Below are positions 31,346 through 45,492 of a DNA stretch of 64,000 bases, in pieces. A program made the position numbers and the translations under genes. Source of the DNA: Apostichopus japonicus (lineage: Eukaryota; Echinodermata; Holothuroidea; Aspidochirotida; Stichopodidae); contig NC_092574.1 in assembly GCF_037975245.1 (NCBI RefSeq), positions 15,513,713 to 15,577,712 on the forward strand, written 5' to 3'. The notes below the pieces were generated by a model. That model did no database searches. It saw nothing but the letters and a program-made list of their open reading frames with translations, and was not told the origin of the DNA. The stretch's first letter is position 1. Every line of letters begins with the position of its first letter.

Positions 31346-34300
31346 CACCCTTTAACCATTTTTTCCATTTCACCATTATACCCTTTATTATAAGCCTCAG
31401 ATATTCATAATTTAGTTTAACTATATAAATATTGTAAGCCACAAATATTCATAAGTTAGTTTAACTATTCATAGGTATTTTAAGCCAAAGATATTCATAA
31501 GTAAGTTTAACTACTCGTAAGACATGTAAGCCACAGATATACATAAGTAAGTTGAACTATTTGTCAGTATTATAAGCCACCTATATTCATAATTTAGTTT
31601 AACTATTCGTTACTATTGTAGCCAAAGATATTCATAAGTAAGTTAAACTATTCGTAGGTATTTTAAGCCACAGATATTCATTATTAAGTTTAATTACTGA
31701 AAAGTATTGTAGGCCAAAGATATTCATAAGCAAGTTGAACTATTTGTTAGTATTGTAAGCCACATATATTCATAAGTTAGTTTAACTATTCGTTACTATT
31801 GTAAGCCACATATATTTATATGTAAGTTTACTTTATTACCCTTAAGCCACATATATTCATAAGCAGGTCACAGATATTCATAAATAAGCCACGTATATTC
31901 ATAATTAAGTCTACTATATTACTATATAATCATTTATGATATGATAATTTTACCCTTTAACCATTTTACCATTTCACCATTATACCCTTTATTGTTAGCC
32001 TCAGATATTCATAATTAAGTTTAACTAAAAAATACTATTGTAAGCCACAGGTATTCATAATGAAGTTTTACTATTCGTTACTATTGTAAGCCACAGATAT
32101 TCATAAGTAAGTTTACCTATTCATAGGTATTTTAAGCCACAGATATTCATCATTAAATTTAATTACTTATAAGTATTGTAAGACACAGATATTCATAAGT
32201 AAGTTTAACTATTCGTTACTATTGTAAGCCACAGATATTCATAAGTTAAACTATTCGTAGGTATTTTAAGCAACAGATATTCATAAGTAAGTGTAACTAT
32301 TCCAAAGAATTGTAAGCCACAGATATTCATAAATAAGTTTAACTATACGTAAGTGTTCTTAGCCACATATATATTCTTACGTAAGTTTAAATATTCGTTA
32401 CTATTGTAAGCCACATATATAAGTAAGTTTAACTATCCTTAGGTATTTTAAGCCTCATATATACATAAGTAAGTTTAACAATTCCAAAGTATTTTAAGCC
32501 ACAGATATTCATAAGTAAGATAAACTATTCTTAGGTATTTTAAGTCTCATATATTCATATCATTAGTATTTTTAGGTATTGTAAGCCACAGTTATTTTTA
32601 GGTAAAATTAACAATTCGTAAGTAATTTAAGCAACATATATTCATAATTAACTTTAACTATTCGTTACTATTGCAAGCCACAGATATTCATAAGTAAGTG
32701 TAACTATTCGTAGGTATTTTAAGCAACAGATATTCATAAGTAAGTTTAACTATACGTAAGTGTTCTAAGCCACATATATATTCTTACGTAAGTTGAACTA
32801 TTCGTAAATAATGTAAGCCACTTATATTCATAAGTAAGTTTAACTACTCTTAGTTATTTTAAGCTACAGATATACATAAGCAAGTTTAACCATTCCGAAG
32901 TATTTTAAACGACGGATATTCATATTAAGTAAGTTTAAATATTCCTTAGTATTGTAAGACACAGATATTCATAAGTAAGTTTAACTATTTGTAGGTATTG
33001 CAAGCCACATATATTCATAAGTAAGTTGAACTATTGAAAATAATGTAAGCCACATATATTCATAAGTAAGTTTAACTATTTGTAGGTATTGTAAGCCACA
33101 TATATTCATAAGTAAGTTGAACTATTCGTAAATAATGTAAGCCACATATATTCATAAGTAAGTTTAACTACTCTTAGTTATTTTTAGCTACAGATATACA
33201 TAAGCAAGTTTAACCATTCCGAAGTATTTTAAGCGACGGATATTCATATAAAGTAAGTTTAAATATTCCTTAGTATTGTAAGACACAGATATTCATAAGT
33301 AAGTTTAACTATTCCTAAGTATTGTAAGCCACAGATATTCATAAGTAAGTTTAACTATTGAAAATAATGTAAGCCACATATATTCATAAGAAACTACTCT
33401 TAGTTATTTCAAGCTACAGATATACATAAGCAAGTTTAACCATTCCGAAGTATTTTAAGCGACAGATATTCATATTAAGAAAGTTAAAATATTCCTAAGT
33501 ATTGTAAGACATAGATATTCATAATTAAATTCAACTATCCTAAGGTATTTTAAGTCTGATATATACTAAAGTAAGTTTAACAATTCCTAAGTATATATAT
33601 ATATATATTTATATTCTTACGTAAGTTTAACTATCCTTAGGTATATTAAGCCACATATATACATAAGCAAGTTTAACCATTCCGAAGTATTTTTAAGCGA
33701 CAGATATTCACATTAAGTAAGTTTAAATATTCCTAAATATTGTAAGACATAGATATTCATAAGTAAATTCAACTATCCTTAGGTATTTTAAGTCTGATAT
33801 ATACTTAAGTAAGTTTAACAATTCCTAAGTATATATATTTATATTCTTACGTAAGTTTTATTATCCTTAGGTATTTTAAGCCACATATATACATAAGCAA
33901 GTTTAACCATACCGAAGTATTTTTAAGCGACAGATATTCACATTAAGTAAGTTTAAATATTCCTAAATATTGTAAGCCACATATTCATTAGTAAGTTTTA
34001 CTATACGTAAGTGTTCTAGGCTTCAAATATTCATAAGTATGTTTAACTATACGTAAGTGTTATAAGCCACAAATATTCATAAGTAAGTTTAACTATACGT
34101 AAGTGTTCTAGGCTTCAAATATTCATAAGTATGTTTAACTATACGTAAGTGTTATAAGCCACAAATATTCATAAGTAAGTTTAACTATACGTAAGTGTTC
34201 TAGGCCTCAAATATTCATAAGTATGTTTAACTATACGTAAGTGTTATAAGCCACAAATATTCATAAGTAAGTTTAACTATACGTAAGTGTTATAAGCCAC

Positions 34301-35175
34301 AAATATTCATAAGTAAGTTTAACTATACGTAAGTGTTATAAGCCACAAATATTCATAAGTAAATTTAACTATACGTAAGTGTTATAAGCCACAAATATTC
34401 ATAAGTAAGTTTAACTATTTGTAGGTATTGTAAGCCACATATATTCATAAGTAAGTTGAACTATTCGTAAATAATGTAAGCCACATATATTCATAAGTAA
34501 GTTTAACTACTCTTAGTTATTTTAAGCTACAGATATACATAAGCAAGTTTAACCATTCCGAAGTATTTTAAGCGACGGATATTCATATTAAGTAAGTTTA
34601 AATATTCCTTAGTATTGTAAGACACAGATATTCATAAGTAAATTTAACTATTTGTTAGTATTGTAAGCCACAGATATTCATAAGTAAGTTTAACTACTCG
34701 TAAGTAATGTAAGCCACAGATATTCGTAAGTAAGTTTTACTATTCGTAAGTATTTTAAGTAACAGATATTTATAAGTATATTAAATTACTTGTAAGTAAT
34801 GTAAGCCAAATATTTTCACAATTTAATTAAACTATTTGTTACTATTGTAAGCCACAGATATTCATAATTAAGTTTCATTACTTAAAAGTATTGTAAGCCA
34901 AGGGTATTCATAAGTAAGTTGAACTATTTGTTAGTATTGTAAGCCACATATATTCATAAGTTAAACTATTCGTTACTATTGTAAGCCACATATATTTATA
35001 AGTAAGTTTACTTTAATACCCTTAAGCCACATATATTCATAAGTATATTCATTAGTAAGCCACGTATATTCATAAGTAAGTTGTCTATATTACCATTAAG
35101 CCACATATATTCATAAGAGAGTCACATATATCATCAGTATATACATAAATAAGCCACCTATATTCATAATTTAGT
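31346..35175 (+). repeat. 46-bp satellite, segment 4
   Basis: Diverged monomers with short (TA)n expansions (33590-33612, 33825-33845), TTCTTACGTAAG palindromic variants and a clean two-type sub-array at 33985-34415. No other gene-like content. Confidence 0.95.
33985..34415 (+). repeat. Homogenised 46-bp/92-bp dimer sub-array
   Basis: About nine nearly identical 46-bp monomers. In the first part they alternate between GTTCTAGGCTTCAAATATTC and GTTATAAGCCACAAATATTC forms, giving a 92-bp dimer period; the later ones are all of the second form. Confidence 0.9.
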
Positions 35176-36806
35176 CTACAATTTTATCATTTAACCATTT
35201 AACCATTTAACCATTTTATCATGTTATCATGTTATCATGTTATCATTTTACCATTTTACCCTTTTACCCTTTTACCCTTTTACCCTTTTACCCTTTTACC
35301 CTTTTACCCTTTTACCCTTTTACCCTTTTACCCTTTTACCCTTTTACCCTTTTACCCTTTTACCCTTTTACCCTTTTACCCTTTTACCCTTCTACCATTT
35401 TACCATTTTACCATTTTACCATTTTACCATTTTATCATTTTATCATTTTATCATTTTATCATTTTATCATTTTATCATTTTATCATTTTATCATTTTATC
35501 ATTTTATCATTTTATCATTTTATCATTTTATCATTTTATCATTTTATCATTTTATCATTTTATCATTTTATCATTTTATCATTTTATCATTTTATCATTT
35601 TATCATTTTATCATTTTATCATTTTATCATTTTATCATTTTATCATTTTATCATTTTATCATTTTATCATTTTATCATTTTATCATTCATTTTACCATTT
35701 TATCATTCATTTTACCATTTTACCATTCATTTTACCATTTTACCCTTTTATCATTTTACCATTTTACCCTTTTACCATTTTACCATTTTACCATTTTATC
35801 ATTTTATCCTTTTATCATTTTATCCTTTTATCATTTTATCCTTTTATACTTTTATCCTTTTATCCTTTTATAATTTTATCATTTTATCATTTTATCATTT
35901 TATCATTTTATCATTTTATCATTTTATCATTTTATCATTCATTTTACCATTTTACCATTTTATCCTTTTATCATTTTATCCTTTTATACTTTTATCCTTT
36001 TATCCTTTTATAATTTTATAATTTTATCATTTTATCATTTTATCATTTTATCATTTTATCATTTTATCATTTTATCATTTTATCATTTTATCATTCATTT
36101 TATCATTTTACCATTTTATCATTTTATCATTTTATCATTTTATCATTTTATCATTTTATCATTTTATCATTTTATCATTTTATCATTTTATCATTTTATC
36201 ATTTTATCATTTTATCATTTTATCATTTTATCATTTTATCATTTTATCATTTTATCATTTTATCATTTTATCATTTTATCATTTTATCATTTTATCATTT
36301 TATCATTTTATCATTTTATCATTTTATCATTTTATCATTTTATCATTTTACCATTTTATCATTTTATCATTTTATATTTCATTTTACCATTTTATCATTC
36401 ATTTTACCATTCATTTTACCATTTTACCATTCAATTTACCATTTTACCATTCAATTTACCATTTTACCATTTTACCCTTTTACCCTTTTACCCTTCTACC
36501 CTTCTACCATTTTACCATTTTACCATTTTACCATTTTACCATTTTATCATTTTATCATTTTATCATTTTATCATTTTATCATTTTATCATTTTATCATTT
36601 TATCATTTTATCATTTTATCATTTTATCATTTTATCATTTTATCATTTTATCATTTTATCATTTTATCATTTTATCATTTTATCATTTTATCATTTTATC
36701 ATTTTATAATTTTATCATTTTATCATTTTATCATTTTATCATTTTATCATTTTATCCTTTTACCATTTTATCATTTTATCATTTTATCATTTTATCATTT
36801 TACCCT
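35176..36806 (+). repeat. Octamer block (CATTTTAT)n with CCTTTTAC runs, 1.6 kb
   Basis: Opens with CATGTTAT units, then about 18 CCTTTTAC units (35260-35400), then long CATTTTAT runs. A 110-bp stretch with CCTTTTATACTTTTATCC recurs internally at about 35830 and 35965. It ends at the CCCTTTATTGTAAGCCTCGG junction. Confidence 0.97.
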
Positions 36807-38612
36807 TTATTGTAAGCCTCGGATATTAACAATTTAGTTTAACTCTATAAATATTGTAAGCCACATATATACATAAGTTCGTTTGACTATTCGTTACTAT
36901 TGTAAGCCACACTCATAAGTTTAACTTTTCATAGGTATTTGAAGCCACAGATATTCATAAGTAAGTTGAACTATTTGTTAGTATTGTAAGCCACATATAT
37001 TTTTAAGTAAGTTTACCTATTCATAGGTATTTTAAGCCACAGATATTCATCATTAAATTTAATTACTTATAAGTATTGTAAGACACAGATATTCATAAGT
37101 AAGTTTAACTATTCGTTACTATTGTAAGCCACAGATATTCATAAGTAAGTTAAACTATTCGTAGGTATTTTAAGCCTCATATATACATAAGTAAGTTTAA
37201 CAATTCCTTAGTATTTTAAGCCACAGATATTCATAAGTAAGATAAACTATTCTTAGGTATTTTAAGTCTCATATATTCATATCATTAGTATATTTAAGTA
37301 TTGTAAGCCACAGTTAATGTTAGGTAAAATTAACAATTCGTAAGTAATTTAAGCAACATATATTCATAATTAACTTTAACTATTCGTTACTATTGCAAGC
37401 CACATATATTTATAAGTAAGTTGAACTATTCTTGGTATTTTATGTCACATATATAAATAATTAAGTTTAACCATTTGCAAGTATTGTAAGCCACTGATAT
37501 GCATAAGTAAGTTGAACTATTCGTTGGTATTTTATGCCCCATATATACATTAGTAAGTTTAACTATTTGTGAAAATTGTAATCTACAGATATTCTTACGT
37601 AAGTTTAACTATTTGTTGGTATTTTATGCCTCATATCTACATTAGTAAGTTTAACTATTCGTAACTATTGTAAGCCACAGATATTCGTAAGTAAGTTAAA
37701 CTATACGTAAGTGTTCTAAGCCACAGATGTTCATACGTAAGTTTAACTATTTGTAAGTATTTTAAGCCACAGATATTCTTACGTAAAATTAACTATTCGT
37801 AAGTAATGTAAGCAACATATATTTATAATTATCTTTATCTATTCGTTACTATTGTAAGCAATAGTATTTTTAAGCGACAGATATTCACATTAAGTAAGTT
37901 TAAATATTCCTAAATATTGTAAGACATAGATATTCATAAGTAAATTCAACTATCCTTAGGTATTTTAAGTCTGATATATACTTAAGTAAGTTCCTAAGTA
38001 TATATATTTATACAGTACAATTCCTACAGTACAGTTCCTACAGTACAATTCCTAAGTATATATATTTATATTCTTACGTAAGTTTTATTATCCTTAGGTA
38101 TTTTAAGCCACATATATACATAAGCAAGTTTAACCATACCGAAGTATTTTTAAGCGACAGATATTCACATTAAGTAAGTTTAAATATTCCTAAATATTGT
38201 AAGCCACATATTCATAAGTAAGTTTTACTATACGTAAGTGTTCTAGGCTTCAAATATAAGTAAGTTGAACTATTCGTAAATAATGTAAGCCACATATATT
38301 CATAAGTAAGTTTAACTACTCTTAGTTATTTTAAGCTACAGATATACATAAGCAAGTTTAACTATTTGTTAGTATTGTAAGCCACATATATTCATAAGTT
38401 AAACTATTCGTTACTATTGTAAGCCACATATATTTATAAGTAAGTTTACTTTATTACCCTTAAGCCACATATATTCATAAGTATATTCATTAGTAAGCCA
38501 CGTATATTCATAAGTAAGTTGTCTATATTACCATTAAGCCACATATATTCATAAGAGAGTCACATATATCATCAGTATATACATAAATAAGCCACCTATA
38601 TTCATAATTTAG
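36807..38612 (+). repeat. 46-bp satellite, segment 5
   Basis: Diverged monomers. A small CCTACAGTACAATT triplication lies at 38010-38055. The last part (from about 38350) copies the lead sequence that precedes the other CATTTTAT blocks. Confidence 0.95.
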
Positions 38613-40303
38613 TCTACCATTTTATCATTTAACCATTTAACCATTTTATCATGTTATCTTGTTATCATTTTACCCTTTTACCCTTTTACCATTTTACCCT
38701 TTTACCCTTTTAGCCTTTTACCCTTTTAGCCTTTTACCCTTTTACCATTCTACCATTTTACCATTTTATCATTTTATCATTTTATCATTTTATCATTTTA
38801 CCATTTTATCATTTTATCATTTGATCATTCAATTTACCATTTTACCATTCATTTTACCATTTTACCATTCATTTTACCCTTTTACCATTTTACCATTTTA
38901 CCCTTTTACCATTTTACCATTTTACCATTTTACCATTTTACCATTTTATCATTTTATCATTTTATCCTTTTATCATTTTATCATTTTATCCTTTTATCAT
39001 TTTATCCTTTTATACTTTTATCCTTTTATCCTTTTATCCTTTTATAATTTTATCATTTGATCATTTGATCATTTTATCATTCATTTTACCATTTTATCAT
39101 TCATTTTACCATTTTACCATTTTACCCTTTTACCATTTTACCATTTCATCATTTTATCATTTTATCATTTTATCCTTTTATCATTTTATCATTTTATCCT
39201 TTTATCATTTTATCCTTTTATCATTTTATCCTTTTATCCTTTTATCATTTTATCCTTTTATACTTTTATCCTTTTATCCTTTTATCCTTTTATAATTTTA
39301 CCATTTTACCATTTTACCATTTTACCATTTTATCATTTTATCATTTTATCATTTTATCATTTTATCATTTTATCATTTTATCATTTTATCCTTTTATCAT
39401 TTTATCATTTTATCCTTTTATCATTTTATCCTTTTATCATTTTATCCTTTTATACTTTTATCATTTTATCCTTTTATAATTTTATCATTTGATCATTTTA
39501 TCATTCATTTTACCATTTTACCATTCATTTTACCATTTTACCCTTTTACCATTTTACCATTTTACCCTTTTACCATTTTACCATTTTACCATTTTACCAT
39601 TTTACCATTTTACCATTTTATCATTTTATCATTTTATCACTTTATCATTTTATCATTTTATCCTTTTATCATTTTATCATTTTATCCTTTTATCCTTTTA
39701 TCCTTTTATCATTTTATCCTTTTATACTTTTATCCTTTTATCCTTTTATAATTTTATCATTTTATCATTTGATCATTTTACAATTCATTTTACCATTTTA
39801 TCATTCATTTTACCATTTTACCATTTTACCCTTTTACCCTTTTACCCTTTTACCATTTTACCATTTTACCATTTTACCATTTTACCATTTCATCATTTTA
39901 TCATTTTATCTCTTTACCATTTTACCATTTTACCATTTTATCATTTTATCATTTTATCATTTTATCATTTTATCATTTTATCATTTTATCATTTTATCAT
40001 TTTATCATTTTACCATTTTATCATTTTGACATTCATTTTACCATTTTATCATTCACTTTACCATTCATTTTACCATTTTACCATTCATTTTACAATTTTA
40101 CCATTTTACCCTTTTACCCTTTTACCCTTCTACCCTTCTACCATTTTACCATTTTATCATTTTATCATTTTATCAGTTTATCACTTTATCATTTTATCAT
40201 TTTATCATTTTATCATTTTATCATTTTATCATATAATCATTTTACCATTTTATCATTTTATCATTTTATCATTTTATCATTTTATCATTTTATCATTTTA
40301 CCC
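38613..40303 (+). repeat. Octamer block (CATTTTAT)n, 1.7 kb, with internal 420-bp sub-repeats
   Basis: Mixed CATTTTAT, CATTTTAC and CCTTTTAT units. The composite CCTTTTATACTTTTATCC ... TTTGATCATTTTATCATTCA recurs near 39010, 39260, 39450 and 39725, showing that irregular multi-unit segments were themselves duplicated. It ends at the shared CCCTTTATTGTAAGCCTCG junction. Confidence 0.97.
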
Positions 40304-41907
40304 TTTATTGTAAGCCTCGTATATTAACAATTTAGTTTAACTCTATAAATATTGTAAGCCACATATATACATAAGTTCGTTTGACTATTCGTTACTATTG
40401 TAAGCCACACTCATAAGTTTAACTTTTCATAGGTATTTGAAGCCACAGATATTCATAAGTAAGTTGAACTATTTGTTAGTATTGTAAGCCACATATATTT
40501 TTAAGTAAGTTTACTTTATTACCCTTAAGCCACATATATTCATAAGCAAGTCACAGATATTCATAAATAAGTCACATATATGTATAAGTATATTCATAAA
40601 TAAGCCACGTATATTCATAATTAAGTCTACTATATAACTATATAATCATTTATCGTATGATCATTTCACCCTTTAACCATTTTACCATTTCACCAATATA
40701 CCCTTGATTGTAAGCCTCAGATATTCATAATAAAGTTTAACTATAAAATACTATTGTAAGCCACAGATATTCATAATTAAGTTTTACTATTCGTTACTAT
40801 TGTAAGCCACAGATATTTATATGTAGATTTACTTTATTACCCTTAAGCCACATATATTCATAAGCAGGTCACAGATATTCATAAATAAGCCACGTATATT
40901 CATAATTTTAAGTAAGTTTACCTATTCATAGGTATTTTAAGCCAAAGATATTCATAAGTAAGTTTAACTACTCGTAAGTCATGTAAGCCATAGAAATACA
41001 TAAGTAAGTTGAACTATTTGTCAGTATTGTAAGCCACATATATTCATAAGTAAGTTTAACTATACGTAATATTCATATGTAAGTTTAACTATACGAAAGT
41101 GTTCTAAGCCACAAATATTCATAAGTAATTTTAACTATTTGTTGGTATTGTAAGCCACAGATATGCTTACGTAAGTTTAACTATTCGTAAGTATTGTAAA
41201 CCAGAGATATTCATAAGTAAATTTAACTATCCTTAGGTATTGTAAGCCACAGATATTCAAAAGGAAATTTAACTATCCTTAGTATTTTAAGCCTCACATA
41301 TACATAAGTGAGATTAACCTTTCCTAAGTATTTTAAGCGACAGATATTCATAAGTAAGTTTAACTATTCCTAAGTATTGTAGGCCACAGATATTCTTACG
41401 TAGGTTTAACTATTCGTAAATAATGTAAGCCACATATATTCATAAGTAAGTTTAACTACTCTTAGTTATTTTAAGCTACAGATATACATAAGCAAGTTTA
41501 ACCATTCCGAAGCATTTTAAGAGACAGATATTCATATTAAGTAAGTTTAAATATTCCTTAGTATTGTAAGACACAGATATTCATAAGTAAACTTAACTAT
41601 CCTTGGGTATTGTAAGCCACAAATATTCATAAGTAAGTTTAGCTATTTGTAAGTATTGTAAGCCACAGATATTCTTACTTAGGTTTAACTATGAGTAAGT
41701 AATGTAAGCCCCATATATTTGTAAGGGAATTTTACTTTACGTAAGTAAGGTAAACAGCAGATATTCATAAGTAACTTTAACTATTCGTTACTATTGTAAG
41801 CCACAGATATTCATTAGTAAGTTTAACTATTCTTTGGTATTTTAAGCCACAGATATACATAATTAAGTGTAACCATTCCTAAGTATTGTAAATCTCAGAT
41901 ATTTATC
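40304..41907 (+). repeat. 46-bp satellite, segment 6 (duplicate of segment 2)
   Basis: Matches 26011-27471 closely through most of its length, e.g. the GTTTGACTATTCG junction side, GTAAACCAGAGATATTC and CAAAAGGAAATTTAAC, with one inserted stretch near 40800-40915. Confidence 0.95.
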
Positions 41908-42122
41908 CTACCATGCTACCATGATACCATGCTACCTTGCAACCATGCTACCATGCTACCATGTAAGCATGCTACATTGCTACATTGCTACCATTCTGAC
42001 ATGCTACTATGCTACCATGTATCCTTGCTACATTGCTACATTGTTACCATGCTACCATGCTAACATGCTACCGAGCTATCGTGCTATCATGTTACCATGC
42101 TACGGGACAATACAACAGGTCT
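41908..42122 (+). repeat. Octamer block (CATGCTAC)n, copy 2
   Basis: Near-identical to 27472-27668, with one extra CATTGCTA unit and the same CGGGACAATACAACAGG tail. Confidence 0.95.
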
Positions 42123-44908
42123 CCATATTAAGTAGTTTAAACTATTCTTAAGTATTGTAAGCCACAGATATTCTTACGTACGTTTAACTATTCTTAGGTA
42201 TTTCAAGCAACAAATATACATAAGTAAGTTTGACCTTTCCGAAGTATTTCAAGCGACAGATATTAATATTAAGTAAGTTTAACCATTCCTAAGTATTGTA
42301 AGCCGCAGATATTCATAAGTAAGTTAAACTATCCTTAGGTATTTTAAGTCTCATATATTCATATCATAGTTTAACTATTTTTAAGTATTGTAAGCCACAG
42401 TTATTGTTAGGTAAAATTAACAATTCGTAAGTAATGTAAGCAACATATATTTAAAATTAACTTTAGCTATTCATTACTATTGTAGGCCACATATATTTAT
42501 AAGTAAGTTCAACTATTCGTTGGTATTTTATGTGACATATATACATAAGTAAGTTTAACCATTTGCAAGTATTGTAAGCCACATATAGCATAAGTAAGTT
42601 TAACTATTCGTTGGTATTTTATGCCTCATATATACATTAGTAAGTTTAACTATTTGTGAGTATTGTAATCTACAGATATTTATTAGTAAGTTTAACTATT
42701 CTAAGGTATTTTAAGCCACAGATATTCATAATTAAGTTTTACTATTGTAAAGTATTTTAAGACACCTATATACATAAGCATGTTAACCATTCCGAAGCAT
42801 TTTTAAGCGACAGATATTCATATTAAGTAAGTTTAAATATTCATTAGTATTGTAAGACACAGATATTCATAAGTAAATTTAACTATCCTTAGTATTTTAA
42901 GCCTCATATATACATAAGTGAGTTTAATCTTTCCTAAGTATTTTAAGCGACAGATATTCATAAGTAAGTTTAACTATTCCTAAGTATTGTAAGCCACAGA
43001 TATTCTTACGTAGGTTTAACTATTCGTAAGTAATGTAAGCCACATATATTCATAAGTAAGTTTAACTACTCTTAGTTATTTTAAGCTACAGATATACATA
43101 AGCAAGTTTAACCATTCCGAAGTATTTTAAGAGACAGATATTCATATTAAGTAAGTTTAAATATTCCTTAGTATTGTAAGACACAGATATTCATAAGTAA
43201 ATTTAACTATCCTTAGGTATTGTAAGCCACAAATATAAATAAGTAAGTTTGACCTTTCCGAAGTAGTTCAAGCGACAGATATTAATATTAAGTAAGTTTA
43301 ACAATTCCTAAGTATTGTAAGCCACAGATATTCATAAGTAAGTTAAACTATCCTTAGGTATTTTAAGTCTCATATATTCATATTATAAGTAAGTTTAACT
43401 AATTGTTAGTATTGTAAGCCACAGTTATTGTTAGGTAAAATTAACAATTCGTAAGTAATGTAAGCAACATATATTTAAAATTAACTTGAACTATTCGTTA
43501 CTATTGTAAGCCACATGTATTTATAAGTAAGTTCAACTATTCGTTGGTATTTTATGTGACATATATACATAAGTTAGTTTAACCATTTGCAAGTATTGTA
43601 AGCCACATATATGCATAAGTAAGTTTAACTATTCGTTGGTATTTTATGCCTCATATATACATTAGTAAGTTTAACTATTTGTGAGTATTGTAATCTACAG
43701 ATATTTATTAGTAAGTTTAACTATTCTAAGGTATTTTAAGCCACAGATATTCATAATTAAGTTTTACTATTGTAAAGTATTTTAAGACACCTATATACAT
43801 AAGCATGTTAACCATTCCGAAGCATTCTTAAGCGACAGATATTCATATTAAGTAAGTTTAAATATTCCTTAGTATTGTAAGACACAGATATTCATAAGTA
43901 AATTTAACTATCCTTAGGTATTGTAAGCCACAAATATACATAAGTAAGTTTGACCTTTCCGAAGTAGTTCAAGCGAAAGATATTAATATTAAGTAAGTTT
44001 AACAATTCCTTAGTATTGTAAGCCACAGATATTCATAAGTAAGTTAAACTATCCTTAGGTATTTTTTAAGTCTCATATATTCATATCATAAGTAAGTTTA
44101 ACTAATTGTTAGTATTGTAAGCCACAGTTATTGTTAGGTAAAATTAACAATTCGTAAGTAATGTAAGCAACATATATTTAAAATTAACTTTAACTATTCG
44201 TTACTATTGTAAGCCACATGTATTTATAAGTAAGTTCAACTATTCGTTGGTATTTTATGTGACATATATACATAAGTAAGTTTAACCATTTGCAAGTATT
44301 GTAAGCCACATATATGCATAAGTAAGTTTAACTATTCGTTGGTATTTTATGCCTCATATATACATTAGTAAGTTTAACTATTCTAAGGTATTTTAAGCCA
44401 CAGATATTCATAAGTAAGTTTAACTATTCTAAGGTATTTTAAGCCACAGATATTCATAATTAAGTTTTACTATTGTAAAGTATTTTAAGCCACCTATATA
44501 CATTAGCATGTTAACCATTCCGAAGTATTTTTAAGCGACAGATATTCGTCTTAAGTAAGTTTAAATATTCCTAAGTATTGTAAGACACAGATATTCATAA
44601 GTAAATTCAACTATCCTTAGGTATTTTAAGCCTCATATATACTTAAGTAACTTTAACAATTCCTAAGTATTTTAAGCGACAGATATTCATAAGTAAGTTA
44701 AGCTATTTTAAGGTATTTTAAGTCTCATATATTCATATCATAAGTAAGTTTAACTATTTTTAAGTATTGTTAGCCACAGTTATTGTTAGGTAAAATTAAC
44801 AATTCGTAAGTAATGTAAGCAACATATATTCATAATTAACTTAACCTATTCGTTACTATTGCAAGCCACATATATTTATAAGTAAGTTTAAGTATTCGTT
44901 GGTACTTT
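42123..44908 (+). repeat. 46-bp satellite, segment 7 (duplicate of segment 3)
   Basis: Same ordered monomer sub-types as 27669-30735. It contains near-identical internal repeats of about 650 bp (for example the GACCTTTCCGAAGTAGTTCA modules at 43248 and 43950). Confidence 0.94.
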
Positions 44909-45492
44909 ATCATTTTTATCATGTTATCATGTTTCCATGTTAGCATGTTAGCATGTCAGCACGTATCACGTTATCATGTTATCATGTTATCATGTTAATC
45001 ATGTTAATCATGTTTTCATGTTTTCATGTTTTCATGTTTTCATTTTAGCATGTTAGCATGTTAGCATGTAAGCATGTAAGCATGTAAGCATGTTAGCATG
45101 TAAGCATGTTAACAGGTTAGCAGGTTAGCATCTTAGCATCTTAGCATGTTATTATGTTATTATGTTATCATGTTATCATGTTATCATGTTATCATGTTAG
45201 CATGTTAGCATGTTAGCATGTTAGCATGTTAGCATGTTAGCATGTTAGCATGTAAGCATGTAAGCATGTAAGCATGTAAGCATGTTAACAGGTTAGCAGG
45301 TTAGCATCTTAGCATCTTAGCATCTTAGCATGTTATCATGTTATCATGTTATCATGTTATCATGTTAGCATGTTAGCATGTTAGCATGTTAGCATGTAAG
45401 CATGTTAGCATGTAAGCATGTAAGCAGGTTAGCAGGTTAGCAGGTTAGCAGGTTAGCAGGTTAGCAGGTTTGCATGTTTGCATGTTTGCATT
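44909..45492 (+). repeat. Octamer block (CATGTTAG)n, copy 2
   Basis: Parallels 30736-31345 in the order of CATGTTAT, CATGTTAG, CATGTAAG, CAGGTTAG and CATCTTAG sub-runs, but with different unit counts, and ends in the same TTTGCATTCCACCC text. Confidence 0.96.

Noticed and set aside
35221-40313. Further long repetitive open frames in the second and third CATTTTAT blocks
   Set aside because: Same artefact of the octamer repeat; overlapping frames encode the same peptide.
41921-42151. 76-codon frame MIPCYLATMLPCYH (also 50491-50721)
   Set aside because: Translation of the CATGCTAC octamer block; not a gene.
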